NCBI RefSeq assembly: GCF_040183065.1
Contig: NC_091122.1
Span: 154,588,455 to 154,652,454 of the forward strand
Direction: 5' to 3'
DNA length: 64,000 nt
Source of the DNA: Periplaneta americana
Lineage: Eukaryota > Arthropoda > Insecta > Blattodea > Blattidae
Shown here: piece by piece, positions 12,286 to 26,624 of the stretch
Layout of the letters: every line of letters begins with the position of its first letter
Position numbering within the stretch: position 1 is the stretch's first letter
The notes under the pieces: model-generated
Database searches by the model: none
What the model was told of the DNA's origin: nothing
What the model saw: the letters and a program-made list of their open reading frames with translations, nothing else
Made by a program: the position numbers and the translations under genes

Positions 12286-12760
12286 TATTTAGCCGATCCA
12301 GCTGAAAGCTTGGTCGCATAGTATCTCACTTGGTTTGGAATAGAGCTTACTTTGGATTATAAAATAGTTTGCAGTCTAGTTAAAAGCTTAGTTAAGTTGA
12401 TAGTTTGAAGCGTAATTTAGTTTAGAGCTTGTTATGTTTATAGTTTAATATAGAGTAATTAATTATGTTTATAGTCTGTTATGGCCATAGCCTATTCATA
12501 GACATTCTTATCGCGGGCTTCCGGTGGATGATCAGCGAACTAACGTTTTTCGTATTCATAAACTAGTGTTAGCGATATGATATGATATGAATCCTGTACA
12601 AGTAACCAGTCGATAGTCGGGGCTAGTATAGCACGCTCGTAGCGCGGGCTAGCGAAATGTCTATGAATAGCACCCTTATAGAGTTTAGTCCAGTTCGGAC
12701 CAGTCGTTTTTGTTTACTTGCATTGTTTACTGTACCTTTTCATGATTGTTCTGTCCGCAG

Positions 12761-12885
12761 ATTCGATGAAATGTCAGCTGACATGTGTAAGCAGAGAGAC
12801 TGGCGAAGTATTTATGTCCGGTGAAAACCTCATAGATGGCACACCGTGTTCCTATGACAACTACGACAAGAGCATCTGCATTCAG
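12761..12885 (+). CDS. ADAMTS exon c: Cys-rich region
   Basis: Acceptor CTGTCCGCAG, donor CAG|GTGGGT. It encodes SMKCQLTCVSRETGEVF, then LIDGTPC and DKSICIQ. The pattern C-x3-C ... DGTPC ... C is typical of the ADAMTS cysteine-rich domain. It starts with two bases and ends in phase 0. It lies about 480 bp downstream of a 32-bp minisatellite. Confidence 0.88.
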
Positions 12886-13175
12886 GTGGGTCAAGTATAA
12901 GCACATGGATCCGGAAACAAATTATTATCGATAGATAATTTATGAAGTGAGATTTAAAAGTAAAGCACAATTTTTTTTAATATAATTTAATTTTTATCTA
13001 ACGCTCATTCAGTCCCAGTAAAACACTACTGTTTTCTCCGTCTTATTCTGGGACTGTGTTCTACTGTATCACATCTTTCTTGAATCTGTAAAACAATGTT
13101 TAAGTTAAAACTGTTTAAAATGCCCAAAGAAGTCTAGTGTAGAACAGACCGGTTGACGCTGTTTTTGAACTACAG

Positions 13176-13308
13176 GGTCACTGTCAGGCGTTAGGGTGCG
13201 ACGGTGTTCTGGAGTCGTCTGTGCAGCAGGACTCTTGTGGCGTCTGCGGTGGCGATAACTCCCAGTGTCGGAACATCACCAACACATTCGAGCGCAAGTT
13301 ACGAAGAG
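13176..13308 (+). CDS. ADAMTS exon d: end of Cys-rich region, GC donor
   Basis: Acceptor AACTACAG after a short 290-bp intron. It encodes GHCQALGCDGVLESS and DSCGVCGGDNSQC, the most conserved Cys-rich signature, then NITNTFERKLRR into the spacer. The only donor that restores phase with the next exon is GAG|GCAAGT at 13309, a GC donor with otherwise perfect consensus. Nearby GT sites at 13298 and 13313 leave two bases and break the frame. Confidence 0.82.
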
Positions 13309-13409
13309 GCAAGTCTCCACTACGAAATACAGCATTATTCATTGTTTTTTACTGTTCACTTTAACACTTCATTAAAACTATAAAATTTTCTAAGAGTTAA
13401 CACGTCAAA

Positions 13410-14682
13410 CAGTGGCGGTTCCTCGGGGGAGGGAAGGGAGGAACGTCATCCTCACATTTTCTTTTTTTGAAAGATGCCAAATAAAATATGTACCTTGAAA
13501 TTCGAGGAAGATTCGATAATTTTTAAGTTCACAGCTATAAGAAAAACTCGGTTGATCGAGTTTTAAACGACGCGCGCTCATGTGCTGTAGAAAACTGTGA
13601 GAAAGATGAGAGATTGTCTGTGTGGAGGAAAGGCACTCCATTCCTCCTCTACTGCAGTTAACACACATAGACAACAGCGCACTAGCGGCCAGAGAAAGAA
13701 ACAGCGTTTTAAAGCAAGTAAATGAACGGAGAGGGAGGAGATCCTCCTCTGAATCAGCGCATGGGCGGGAAATAGAAACCGACTGGTCGTGCAGCAAGCT
13801 CGCTACCGCTGCCATCTAACGATGATGCCTTCAACCAGACTATAACACATCTAGGAGGAGGCACAATAAAAACAGTTTTAACGCTAAGCTATGAAAGAAA
13901 CCATGTAAACTTTTTTTAAATTATAAATCAAAAATATTATTCATTGCACTTTATATAGGCACATGGTTTGAAACTTTCGTGGATATTTGAAAGTTAAAGT
14001 CGGGTTTATGTAAAACAAAAAGGAAGTAGTTCTACGTAGTTGGCCCCTGAAATTCACTTCTAGTCATTGTTTACTAGACAGGGCAACAGCCAAGCTGTCA
14101 GTTTTGTACAAATATATTTGAAACTGAAAGTAGGTACTGCAAACTACATTATTTTTAACATAAAAAATTAATCGGCCACCGGCAGCTTTGAACAATAATG
14201 ATAGTATGACTTTACAAGAACTGACATTCTTCAAAAGTGTGTGATACTGAACTTGTAAAATGTACATGTGGCAACAAGACCACGTGGGTAGGTGCAGTGT
14301 TCTCGCTTTCCTAACAGATTATTTCCCATTCTGATTTCTGTAAAAAGTTCCGGTTACGTGTTAGTAGCTAGTCTCTTCCAACACGTGTGATGCTGTAGTG
14401 TGCTCGAAAAATGCTACGAAGTTGTGAATTTCCTTGTAATTGTTAATTTGTGCAATTATTCAACAATGATTGGACGTGAAAACATAATATATTTTGGACA
14501 ATTTAGGAAACTCAGTTCACGAGAACACATTATGCTATACAGAAGGGAAGGCCAACCCCAACACTACCTGGTCTTACATGTATGCATGTAGGCTAATTTG
14601 TAGCATGTTTCATTCAAGAAGGTGTCATTTCGTGCTGTTAACTTCTTTCCTCCTCTTAAGAAATATGCAGGAGCCGCCACTG
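13410..14682. mobile_element. Non-autonomous hAT element
   Basis: Starts CAGTGGCGGTTCCT and ends with the inverse AGGAGCCGCCACTG. ACGTCAAA flanks both sides exactly (13402-13409, 14683-14690), the 8-bp duplication expected of hAT. No transposase is encoded; the open frames inside are unrelated. It sits in the GC-AG intron, about 100 bp after exon d. Confidence 0.92.
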
Positions 14683-14816
14683 ACGTCAAAAGTGTTACCA
14701 TTTTTTAAAAAAGGCAATGTACCTTATGACCAGGGAAAGGATTTATATGTAAATACATATTTACTTATAAAGCTAATATAATTTATATTTTGCATTATCT
14801 TTATGTTTCACAATGT

Positions 14817-16922
<2,106 letters not shown>

Positions 16923-17079
16923 ACAGACGAGCCCCGTTTCAACGCCGGTGTGGTGTCATCTTCAGTGTCCTTCGAACTACTGCTGCCAGCTGGTCTTGAT
17001 TTCCGGCGTTTGCTTTCGTCAGTGGTGGGAGTGGGGGTGTGTTTCTCTTATGGTGGGGAAAGGTTGCGTGTATATCGTG

Positions 17080-18000
17080 TATTATGAGATCCCATAAAAC
17101 AAAAACATACAGCTTTCGTACAATGACACATATATTAATTAATATACCAATGAACAATGACAACTACACTGAAGAACTACGTAAATACAATAAAATATAT
17201 AGCACAAGACAACGGATATAACCTTAACATAATAGACACACTAATAAAAATGGCAAAACAAAAACATGACAAACCAACACAAACAACACACGAGAATGAA
17301 TACATAACATACATAACATTAATATAGCACAATATTAATACATACAAAACTGCAACTCCATTCAGAAAACTAAAATACAAGATAGCATATAAAACAAATA
17401 ACCGAATACAGAAATATCTAAATAATCATATCAAACAAACAAATAAATATAATTCAATCGGGGTTTACAGATTAAAATGTAATTTTTATTGGATTTGTAG
17501 TTTGCGTTTAAACATAATAAACACATTTTAATCTGTATTCACTCTCAATTTTAATTTTATTTTTGTCTGTATTGGAATCCCCTCTTGAGCACGAGTCTTA
17601 TTCATTCAGAAGTGGGCTAGTTTATCTTACATTGTATTTATTAACTTGTATTCATTTCAGACTTACTAGCAATAAAATAAATACATAAATAGCTGTCCAG
17701 ATTTTTACATAGAAAGACAGGAGGATCATATCAAATAAGATACAATGAACATATTAAAACAATAAATACATCACATCAAATTACGCAGAACATATTGCTA
17801 ACAACAATCACGACTACAATAACATAGAACAAATATGGAAATACTACACGTCACAACGAAAAGTCCACAGTTAAACATATTAAACAATGCGAAATATACA
17901 AGCACACAATAACATACCCATAGCACATACTTACACATAATTACAATTAAATACACATACATTAATCGATCTCGTAATACAAGACACACAAACAACCATG
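17080..18000 (+). pseudogene. Penelope-like element remnant (GIY-YIG end)
   Basis: Frame-broken reading with THILINIPMNNDNYTEELRKY (about 17125), KTNNRIQKYLNNHI and NSIGVYRLKCNFYW (about 17460), then after a gap of about 170 bp INTSHQITQNILLTTITTTI-like and TTKSPQLNILNNAKYTST-like text (about 17760-17910). The order linker, then GVY.LKC, matches the C-terminal GIY-YIG endonuclease of Penelope-like retroelements. Several stops. Confidence 0.55.
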
Positions 18001-18939
18001 ACGATTTGTGTTGGACTTTTCAGTACAATGGACTATTTGCATTGGACATTAACTCTGGTTATGATAATTTCAGTCACCCAAGACCTACTGTAATTCATTA
18101 ATAACGTCACCATATTAACAGAAACTGTGACCAGATTTCTCGAATGTGAAACACATAAATGTTTCATGTTTAAAGTGTTGACTAAAGGTAGGAATTTATA
18201 CCACAACATGAGGATGTTAGGTTAGTTGTGCTTATATCAGCGGTGACCAAAACTCGAGCTGCAGTGATTACATGAGAAAGACAGCCTATGAAGTAAGGTG
18301 ACGGAGGATAGGTACTTGTCTGGCAACTATAACCAGTGGTGGTTCTGTACTGACATCTTGATCAATCCCGCGGATAAAAATCTCAAGCTTTGCTATATCA
18401 GTATTGTCACTGCTGTCATCAAGAGCCAGTGAATAATATACGATTTTTCTTGCTTCTTTTTTTAACCTTCCTCTTGAATATAATCAGGAATTTTCTAAAT
18501 TCTTCTCTCGATCTTGGTCGAGAAATTCGTAGTTTTTCAAAATTAAAAACTTCTTATGGACAAGTTATTTAAGCTATTTTAATCATTACTTTTTTTAGAA
18601 ATTCTGTTCTATTAAAAGGCTTTAGAGCACGAGATATTTTAAACCCCATTAGGTAGCTGACTTCCTTACGCTTATTTATCTCATCTTTCTCTTCCTGGCT
18701 ATGATTTAACACATGTTAATTCCTGGCGTTTAACAATTCGTTGGCACAAAGTATTCAATCAGTTTTTCTACAATATTATTATTAAATGAATAACTAATAA
18801 ATAGTTACCCTCACCTAAAGATTAAGAAGATTAAAATTGAGATAACACCTAATAATTTTATCCTTCTAGGGAGAAAATCTAAAAATATCAATATTTATGC
18901 ACGTACAGAAGAATTATAGAAACACATACTTAGTGATCA

Positions 18940-18996
<57 letters not shown>

Positions 18997-19572
18997 TATT
19001 CAGCGTGGCAATTAATGTTTCTTTATAGTCCTAATTAAATCGTTGAGCAAAGTAAACATATCACATTTTGTCCGACAGAACATCAAAAAAGTTCTTCTCA
19101 TTCTTTACGAAAACACCTCTTACTACTGGTTGTAGAGCGACATGATACCGCCATTGCTTGCCTTCAATACGTGAATGAAACACAAGCAATGTACAAGAAA
19201 TTCCTCGTACCCGTTTGAATATCTGTGATTACACGATGTAATCACGACACCCGCTTTAGTCGCAGCTGGCTTAGATGTCGTTACGTCATGAATGACATGA
19301 ATCCTGAGATATGGCCAGGTTACAACTCAAATGTATTGTGTATCGCAGCAACTGAATGGGGATACGTTTTTCATGTGCAGGATTCAGCGTTGTGCTCCAG
19401 TGATTTGTTTACATTTCACTGCGATTCGTTGATTGATTAATCACATAAAGCTACAACCTCACCCTGCTTATACCACGGCAGAGTTCCTCAACAGGTACCC
19501 ATACACTTGCATTGCTAGCTACGCTCACTCTCTTTTTCAACAACGAACACTCTATGCATACCTAACCTCGTG
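18001..19572. other. Intron segment with (AAT)n tract
   Basis: Contains an (AAT)n run at 18943-18991 and, at about 18334, a CAGTGGTGGTTCTGTAC sequence like a hAT end without a partner. No gene is supported. Confidence 0.5.
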
Positions 19573-20476
19573 CGAGGTGTGATCATTAAATTCCGAGACC
19601 TGTCTCATATGTGGAAATAAAATTATCCGATTTAAATTTGGCTGCCATTCCCTTCAAAATAGTTCCCTTGGGCAAGCTATACACTGATCCCAGTGCGTCT
19701 GCCTTTTTTGGAATGCCTCCTGGAAGTCGCATTTTTTAAGCCTGCCAAGAACCTTCTGCTATTCGCGTTGGATCTCTTCCACCGTGCCAAAACGGCGACC
19801 CTTTAGCTTCAATTTCACCTTCGGAAACAAAAAAAAGTCGCAGGGGGTCATATCTGGTGAATACGGGGTTGAGAAACGACGACCATCTTGGTACGGGCGC
19901 AAAACTGGCGTGTTGCGAGAGCTCTGTGAGCTGGTGCATTGTCGTCATGGAGCATCCACTTGGATTTGGATATGACGATCATGTGAACCTCTCCAAATAA
20001 CATGTTGACGTCAGCAATTTCTCTGATGGTGATGCGTCGATCATCATGCACAATTTGTCGAATTTTTTCGATATTTTCGGCAGTGTTGCACGTATGTGGT
20101 CGACCTGGACTCTCGTCGTCCTCCAGCGATGTTCTGCCATTTCTGAAACGCGAATGCCATTCAAAACACCTCGTCCGACTCACTGCTTCATTCCCGTAGG
20201 CTTGCTTCAACATTCCATTGGTTTTGGTTGCCGATTTCCCGAAGAATTTGATGTTGGCTGTCTGCTCCAGTTTCGAGTCCATCGTGATTTCGCAAATGCC
20301 CGGATTCATGTGCTAACAAAACCTTGTATAACACAGGTCTCAATGAAGATAGCGCTTTGAAACTTTGAGTCGCACCTCTTCAAGATCGTTTAATGTCACT
20401 GCTGCGCGTGCGTGTCAATCACGTGATCCCTTCGCCCCCAGCAGAGACAGTCTCGGAATTTAATGATCACACCTCG
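19573..20476 (-). mobile_element. Internally deleted mariner element
   Basis: Perfect 27-bp inverted ends (CGAGGTGTGATCATTAAATT then CCGAGAC). The minus-strand ORF (20309-19848, continuing frameshifted to about 19600) has the mariner helix-turn-helix region (GMLKQAYGNEAVSRTRCFEW, GRPHTC), then jumps to MLHDDNAPAHRALAT and PDMTPCDFFLFPK. The segment with the first catalytic Asp is missing, so it cannot be autonomous. 904 bp against about 1.3 kb for a full element. Confidence 0.88.
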
Positions 20477-20577
20477 TAGTCTCTGTGGGTAAATTTCTAT
20501 TTTTAGTGATGACAAACGGGACTGAAGACTATATACTTACAGAAGGATATTAATGTGAGCTGATGACCTGTTGGCAG

Positions 20578-20909
20578 CGATGACGCGCGTGGCCGTGTTC
20601 CCGCGGCTGGCTCGCGACGTGTGGATCGACGTGCGCACGCGCACGGCTCACGCGGACCTGGTGAAGCTGGTGATCAGGGACCGCCGCAGCCGCCAGTACA
20701 GCTTGGCCTCGCCCGACGACCTCCGCCTCAAGCTGTCGGGTCCGGTGCCCATGTACGGCACCGTGACGGTGTGGACGGTGCCCGCGACCAAGGAGCGCCA
20801 CACCAGCACCACCGTCGTGGTGGAGGGCGCCAGGTTCCATTACGAGAGGAGGGGCGACCGCGAACGACTCTGGGCGCGCGGACCACTGCTTGCAGAGCTC
20901 GTCGTGTCG
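20578..20909 (+). CDS. ADAMTS exon e: spacer domain
   Basis: Acceptor CTGTTGGCAG, donor TCG|GTTAGT. Its two leading bases complete an Ala codon with exon d. It encodes a cysteine-free spacer with MTRVAVFPRLARDVWIDVRT, a GTVTVWTVPATK segment and FHYERRG followed by WARGPLLAELVVS, where vertebrate relatives have the 'GPL.EPL' spacer end. It is strikingly GC- and CpG-rich compared with its AT-rich flanks, so opposite-strand open frames here are shadows. Confidence 0.85.
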
Positions 20910-21077
20910 GTTAGTAGGAGAGAAATTCAAAGGACGCGAACCCAAGGTCTATTTGTACAGGTACCAAATTTGGAGCCGACCCTGCCACTTCATGGATGAG
21001 ATGTTTGGCAAGTGTTATTTCAGGACACTTGGTAGAGTTTGCCAGCTTTTCCGTATGCGTTACCTTACCTCAAAACA

Positions 21078-21147
21078 AATTGAATTTTCTCCATAACTGT
21101 AGCAATAATAATCCATGGCGCTACAGTCCGTGAAGGACCTAGACCAG
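21078..21147. repeat. Partial SINE-like repeat, copy 1
   Basis: ATTGAATTTTCTCCATAACT followed by GTAGCAATAATAATCCATGG and CGCTACAGTCCGTGAAGG, repeated almost exactly at about 22338-22408. The two copies bracket 1.2 kb with a possible hAT-like start (CAGTGATGTCAAAGC at 21146). No gene in 21150-22330. Confidence 0.6.
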
Positions 21148-22337
21148 TGATGTCAAAGCAAGCACATTTTTCTGACCTTGACGTCGTGCGCGGGCAGCAA
21201 GCGCTAAGTATGGAAAGAGGAAAGGTTGTGTACATGAATAAGCAACCTGTTGGATTAAGAAAACTGTGGTGCACAAACTTCAAACGGAACGTGAAATTTT
21301 ATGTCGTTATTTTTATATGGCTTCTTTCTGTTTAATATTATCTATATTGCCTCTAAAACAAAAGTACTGACACTGATTTCTTAATATTGCACTTGTGTTT
21401 TAAATCTTAATAACATAATAGAGAGTTAAGAAGGAATATTCACTTAAATTCCATAGTAGTATAATATTATACTGTATTAAGTGGATGAAACACATCATTC
21501 ATAAAGAAAGTGATATTCCAAAGTAAGAGATTGAGTATGACATGATAAGTTGGAATTTATATTGATGGTATCTTTAGGTAATCAATAAACTAATCAAAAC
21601 AATATTACAGTACAAAGCAAAGTTACCTAGGTACTGTATCTGTTTTAAGTGTAACTAATATTACATAACAAATCTCTTATCGCATTATGCTTTTAAGGTG
21701 ATATTTGTGAGCAACTTCCTATCATCAGAATATTAAATTATTTTCTCGAAATCTGCTGAAGCTATACAGCTGACATTTTTACAACACATGGGCACGTATC
21801 TTTTGCTTAGCCTATGATGTAACAGTAGATGCTTTGTTAATTCATTTCCTTACAAACAATTTTCATGCGATTATTTTCAAAATTTTCAATACACTGTCTT
21901 CAGTAATACGTATATACGGTATATTAGATTTACGAAGACATTCTATAAGGCTACTAAATAAATAGGCCTATACCTGAAAATTTCACTTTTCTATACGAAA
22001 AGTTGAGAAAATATTTCTTTTGTATAAAAAAATCAAACTTGTGAAAAATGAGCATTAAAATTAAAACTTACATTCTTATAATGCACTTATACTTCTCAGG
22101 CAAATTTAAAAATTAACATGGATACAGTTTTAATAAGTTCTCTTCCCTTTATCTATTGAATAGTGCTGGCCATCCCTGAATGTAGCTCGACCAAGCGGCA
22201 TATACCACCTCTTTCGTCTGTCTCTTTCCTTTCCGCTGTAAAGCGCTCAGGCTCTCCTGGGCTCTAAAGCGCGCGCTTGCTCCTGTGGGCATCAATTGAC
22301 ATGCCTGCCGTATGCTTTACCTTAGGGCCTACTTAAA

Positions 22338-22715
22338 AAAAATTGAATTTTCTCCATAACTGTAGCAATAATAATTCATGGCGCTACAGTCCGTGAAGGG
22401 CCTAGACCGACCAGCCGACTGCTGGCCTCACGCTCACATGCCGAAGCAGAGGTGGACGATCATTCAACCAGAATGGAGATATCGTGTGGTTAGCACGATG
22501 AGCCCCCCCAGCCTTTATAGCTGATATTTGCAACCGGATTTCGCTACCTATCGTAGCTCCCCAAGTGCATCATGATGCTGGGTGGGCACCGATCCCATAA
22601 CTGGCCGAAATTTCATGAGAAAATTTCTTCCCCCATTAGGACTCGAACCAGCGCGCATTCCGTAAAGCGAGTCCTAGGCAGGATGCCTTAGACCACGACG
22701 CCATGTCGCGGGACA
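22338..22715 (-). mobile_element. tRNA-derived SINE, family F
   Basis: Read on the minus strand, a tRNA-like head with GCGACATGGCGTCGTGGTCT and TGGTTCGAGTCCTAATG (B-box-like) is followed by a body ending in CCATGAATTATTATTGC. The 3' part matches the partial copy at 21078. Confidence 0.7.
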
Positions 22716-22994
22716 ACTGTAGCAATAGACAAACATATTTTCACTCATCATAACATGGACTCTGTTGAGTTCATTTACACCCAAAATAACGAACTAATAT
22801 TATTTTCTTTCACTTGACAATAATTAAACACAGAAGTGACAATTTTTTTTTGTTTGGTATCATTTTCCCAGAAACGATTTGTCAGAACTCAATGAAAATT
22901 TGTCTACACATTGCTCATTATCAGTAGTTTGACATTGTGGGTGAAAGATTTTTTGATAAAAAATATTAATTATTGCTTATTAATTTATTAATAA

Positions 22995-23451
22995 GTGGAC
23001 AGCTTCAAATACTTGGGATAAACTATAAATAGCAACAAGAGCTGCTACCAGAAGTCAAAAGCAGGATAGCAATGGCGAAAGAGCATCTTATACAGATCTC
23101 TGGAAAAATAACTTAAGAAGAGACTAGTAAAGTGCTTTGTGTGGAATATGACATTGTATGGGGAGAAACTGGACATTACGACGAAGTGAAGAGAAACGAC
23201 TAGAAGTATTTGAAATAGAGATATGGAGAAGAATGGAGAGTGTGAAATGGACAGACAGAATAAGAAATGAAGCTGTGTTGGAAAGAGTGAGTGAAGAGAG
23301 AATAATGGTGCTGAAGATGATCAGGAAAAAAAAAATAAATTTGCTGGCAACTGTCTAAGAAGGAATTACCTACTGAAGGATGCACTGGAAAGAATGGTGA
23401 ACAGGAGAAGAGTTCGGGACAGAAGAAGATATTAGATGATAGACAACATTA

Positions 23452-23505
<54 letters not shown>

Positions 23506-23611
23506 CATGCGGAGACTGAGAGGAAGGCGGAAAATAGGAAAGATTGGAGAATGCTGGGTTTACAGTGAAATACCTGCCCTTGGGCAGAACACTATGCATT
23601 AATGAATTTAT
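22995..23611 (+). pseudogene. LINE C-terminal remnant
   Basis: Broken frames with KSRIAMAKEHL (about 23060), RNWTLRRSEEKRLEVFEIEI (23165) and WRRMESVKWTDRIRNEAVLE, then MVNRRRVRDRRRY-like text and a (TA)n run at 23455-23502, ending GGGCAGAACACTATGCATTA. This is the C-terminal end of an endonuclease-RT LINE common in cockroaches; the RT domain itself is absent. Stops and frameshifts are present. Confidence 0.8.
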
Positions 23612-23710
23612 TATAATTATAATAATAATTTTATGTATTTAATCAATAATTTTAAAATAATAATTAAGACTTTATGTCAAAAAAGCTTTCACCTACAATG
23701 TAAAATAAGC

Positions 23711-23962
23711 CACCGGCGTAGCTCTGTCGGCTAAGGCACTTGCCTGCGCTGCGCTCGGGCATGGGTTCGATTCCCGCTTGGGCTGATTACCTGGTTGAGT
23801 TTTTTCCGAGGTTTTCTCCAATCGTAAGGCAAATGTCAGGTAATCTATGGCGAATCCTCGGCCTCATCTCGCCAAATATCATCTCACTATCACCAATTCC
23901 ATCGACGCTAAATAACCTCGTAGTTGTTTCAGAGTCGTTAAATAACCAAGTAAAAAAACAAT
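23711..23962 (+). mobile_element. tRNA-derived SINE, family B copy 1
   Basis: Head CACCGGCGTAGCTCTGTCGG (A box) and GGGTTCGATTCCCGC (B box), then TGATTACCTGGTTGAGTTTT and a body ending GTCGTTAAATAACCAAGTAA with an A-rich tail. Confidence 0.85.
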
Positions 23963-24239
23963 ATAAAATACTAATAAACAATGCGTATAACATTGTTTAT
24001 TATGTTCTTACAAACAGTCTCTGAGAAAAAAAATTGTCACTCCAGTATTTAATTATTGTCAACTGAAAGAAAATAATTCTAGTTACCTATTATGGGTATT
24101 AATAAACAAAACAAGGTCAGTTTTATGATGACTGAAAATTTCGTTTTCCTATCTGCTGTATTTCTGTAGAAAACTCTACAAAGTGTTCTGAAATAACATG
24201 TAGCCTTAACGACACGTATATCTAATTGGTCAAATAAGT

Positions 24240-24395
24240 CCGAGATTCGCCATGAAATTACATGATATTCGGCTTACAGTTTGAGTTTTTCCAAGGTTTT
24301 CCAAAACAGGTAATCAGACGAAGTGGGACTCGAACCCATACCCGAGCGCGGCCTCGGATTCCGAGACAAGCTTGCTATCTCGAGACCAGGAGTCT
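24240..24395 (-). mobile_element. SINE family B, fragment
   Basis: Minus-strand reading gives CGCTCGGGTATGGGTTCGAG, then TGATTACCTGTTTTGG, the same B-box/body arrangement as 23711-23962. Truncated at both ends. Confidence 0.65.
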
Positions 24396-24706
24396 ATCTA
24401 TAGTCATTGGCATTTGTTTTGTTTTCAGCTTTTTTTTTTTTTTTTTTCGTTTCTCATTGTCAGAAGTTCATGCCAATTTTGACTTCACGATTGTTTTGTA
24501 AACTCCGAATTTTATCACTCTTTAAAAATCCATTTCCCTCAACCGGGTTTGGATCCGCGAACTCCGATGGAATGGTAGTCACTAGACTACTTACAGTCCA
24601 TGAGGATTTACTTGTCTAGTCCCTTTTAGAAAGAGAGAGAATGCTCACCATCTCTTTCTACCCTCATTTATGATGGTCGACACTCCTTCAAACGACCACG
24701 AGTTAC

Positions 24707-25681
24707 CAGTGGCGGCATTCTCTTCCTCTTCAAATTCTGACTCCACTCAGCCAGAAAGTTCGTCCGTGTCCGTGTCGTCCAAATTGATTACGAACCAATA
24801 ATAAATTTCCATCTACAAGTCCATCCTTCGCCCAATAAAATTTTTCAACTTTTTCTTTGCGTTCACAGGCCTTCCTCCAATTTTCTTTCGTCACTTTTGC
24901 AAGTGCGCTCATTTTTAACCTGTTACACACGTTTTTTAAGAGTTCTGTTCGGGCGTTTCTTTCCTGGAATTCGCAGCACACTTCCACTTCCGCTTTCTAG
25001 CGCTTCCTTTTGGTTTTTTTGTTTTTCTTTGTTTTTTTTTTTCTATTTTAATCCTGTCAACACCACGAGATGATGTATGTGTCGCTGCAGCAGTACTTTC
25101 GATAAAACTCGGCACAGATATTGTTTGTTTTCCGCATATTCTCCAGTAAAGAATTTATGTGCATTAATAACCATGTTCATAACGTCCGACTTCAAGGCTT
25201 CCCCGCGTTTTCCCATATTGCCTACCATTATTATTAAATACAAGAGCACAACACTCATTACAATATTTAAGGTAACAGTGAAACCATATATCTCCGAAAA
25301 CATTTTAATTTGTGAATCATATTATATTAAATTGGTACAACAAGATACAAACTCGTCCACACCTGTGGAGTAACGGTCAGCGCGTCTGGCCGCGAAACCA
25401 GGTGGCCCGGGTTGGAATCCCGGTCGGGGCAAGTTACCTGGTTGAGGTTTTTTTCGAGGTTTTCCCTCAACCCAATACGAGCAAATGCTGGGTAACTTTC
25501 GGTGGTGGACCCCGGACTCATTTCACCGGCATTATCACTTTCATTTCATTCAGACGCTAAATAACCTTAGATGTTGATACAGCGTCGTAAAATAACCCAA
25601 TAAAAAAAAAGATACAAACTCACTTCACTATTCACAAAATACTACTAACTAATGAACTCGAACAACCCCGGGCCGCCACTG
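24707..25681. mobile_element. Probable non-autonomous hAT element
   Basis: Begins CAGTGGCGGC and ends GCCGCCACTG, the same termini as the 13410 element, but only about 10 bp are inverted and the flanks (CGAGTTAC / AGAGATCC) match weakly. Contains a SINE at 25355-25609. No ORF with a transposase motif. Confidence 0.6.
25355..25609 (+). mobile_element. tRNA-derived SINE, family A copy 2
   Basis: Head CCACACCTGTGGAGTAACGG and GGTTGGAATCCCGGTC, body CAAGTTACCTGGTTGAGG to GTCGTAAAATAACCCAATAA and an A tail. The 12-bp duplication AGATACAAACTC flanks it exactly (25343-25354, 25610-25621). Confidence 0.95.
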
Positions 25682-25870
25682 AGAGATCCACTAATTGGGT
25701 TTGCAAAAGTGTGAAGGGAGAAGGGAGGAGAAAGGGCATTCCAAGAATTGTACAAAAGGAAACCTCTTGCCGGTCACATCTGGTGGCAGTCGGTAGACAA
25801 GGACCTCAGACAAGGACAGTAGAAATCACGCCAACTTAATCCTCATGCACTGTAGGAAGAAAGTTAACTA

Positions 25871-26271
25871 TACTTGTTTTTTTGAAAGATGGGACATGAC
25901 AGTTAAGCGGACGAGCTTGGAACTGTAGTGCCATGTTGCCAATATGGACTACCACGCTGCTAGCTGATGGAAGCTAGCAATTGACGTTAGATGGCTGACG
26001 TTAAAACATTCATTGACAATTGACGCGAAGGTAAGAAAACAATACAAAAATCGACAGAGAATCAAACACGAAACGTACCAATGCTAACATTGTGTGCACA
26101 ATAAATGTCGCCAAGAGAGCTATTAAGCGCTCGCCATGTGGGAACTGTAAGTTTGGCAACTCAACCGTTGTTACCATAGTAACAGGCCTACCACGCTATG
26201 TGACATTCAGTTGTTTTTCCGATCGCAACGCTCCTGTCATGTCCCATCTTAAAAAAAATCAAGTATAGAAC
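25871..26271. mobile_element. TIR element (about 400 bp MITE)
   Basis: Inverted ends TATACTTGTTTTTTTGAAAG / AAGATGGGACATGACAG and the complement at 26235-26268 (CTGTCATGTCCCATCTT...CAAGTATA). Non-coding; ends about 90 bp before ADAMTS exon f. Confidence 0.75.
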
Positions 26272-26358
26272 ACAAATAGTGCCATTATTTTGTCCATGAC
26301 AGATAAAATGAAAGTATTTTGCAAATACAGTTAATCAAATGTACGCTTTGTCTTGCAG

Positions 26359-26624
26359 ATGTCTGCAGAGGGCGCGTCGCTGGACCAGGGCGTCGAAGTG
26401 GCATCTCGAAGTGGATACACGCTGCACCAGACGGTGATGGGGGCTGGCTCCCGGTACGTGTGGCAGGTGGGTGGCTGGGGGCCGTGCTCCCGCAGCTGTG
26501 GAGGGGGCAGACGTCACAAGACGGTGGCTTGCAGAGACACAGACACGGGTCGTCTTGTGCCGCGCAGGCATTGCTCGCTGGTCGCCAAGCCAACCGCCAG
26601 AATGGAGCGGTGCAACCTCATCAG
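26359..26624 (+). CDS. ADAMTS exon f: spacer end and TSP1-2
   Basis: Acceptor TTGTCTTGCAG, donor CAG|GTGAGA. It enters in phase 0 with MSAEGASLDQGVEV, then SRYVWQVGGWGPCSRSCGGG and a Cys-spaced segment to CNLIR, the start and middle of a TSP1 repeat. The last Cys of the repeat is supplied by the next exon. It ends with two bases. The Met at the exon start is internal, not an initiator. Confidence 0.86.

Noticed and set aside
20550-20945. Minus-strand 131-codon frame and second plus frame over the spacer exon
   Set aside because: GC-rich ADAMTS exon e yields open frames in several registers. Only the 20578-20909 frame fits the family and splice phases.
20910-20999. Extension of the spacer exon to the stop at 20997
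   Set aside because: Family resemblance stops at LVVS, where a good GTTAGT donor lies; the next exon continues the domain in phase.
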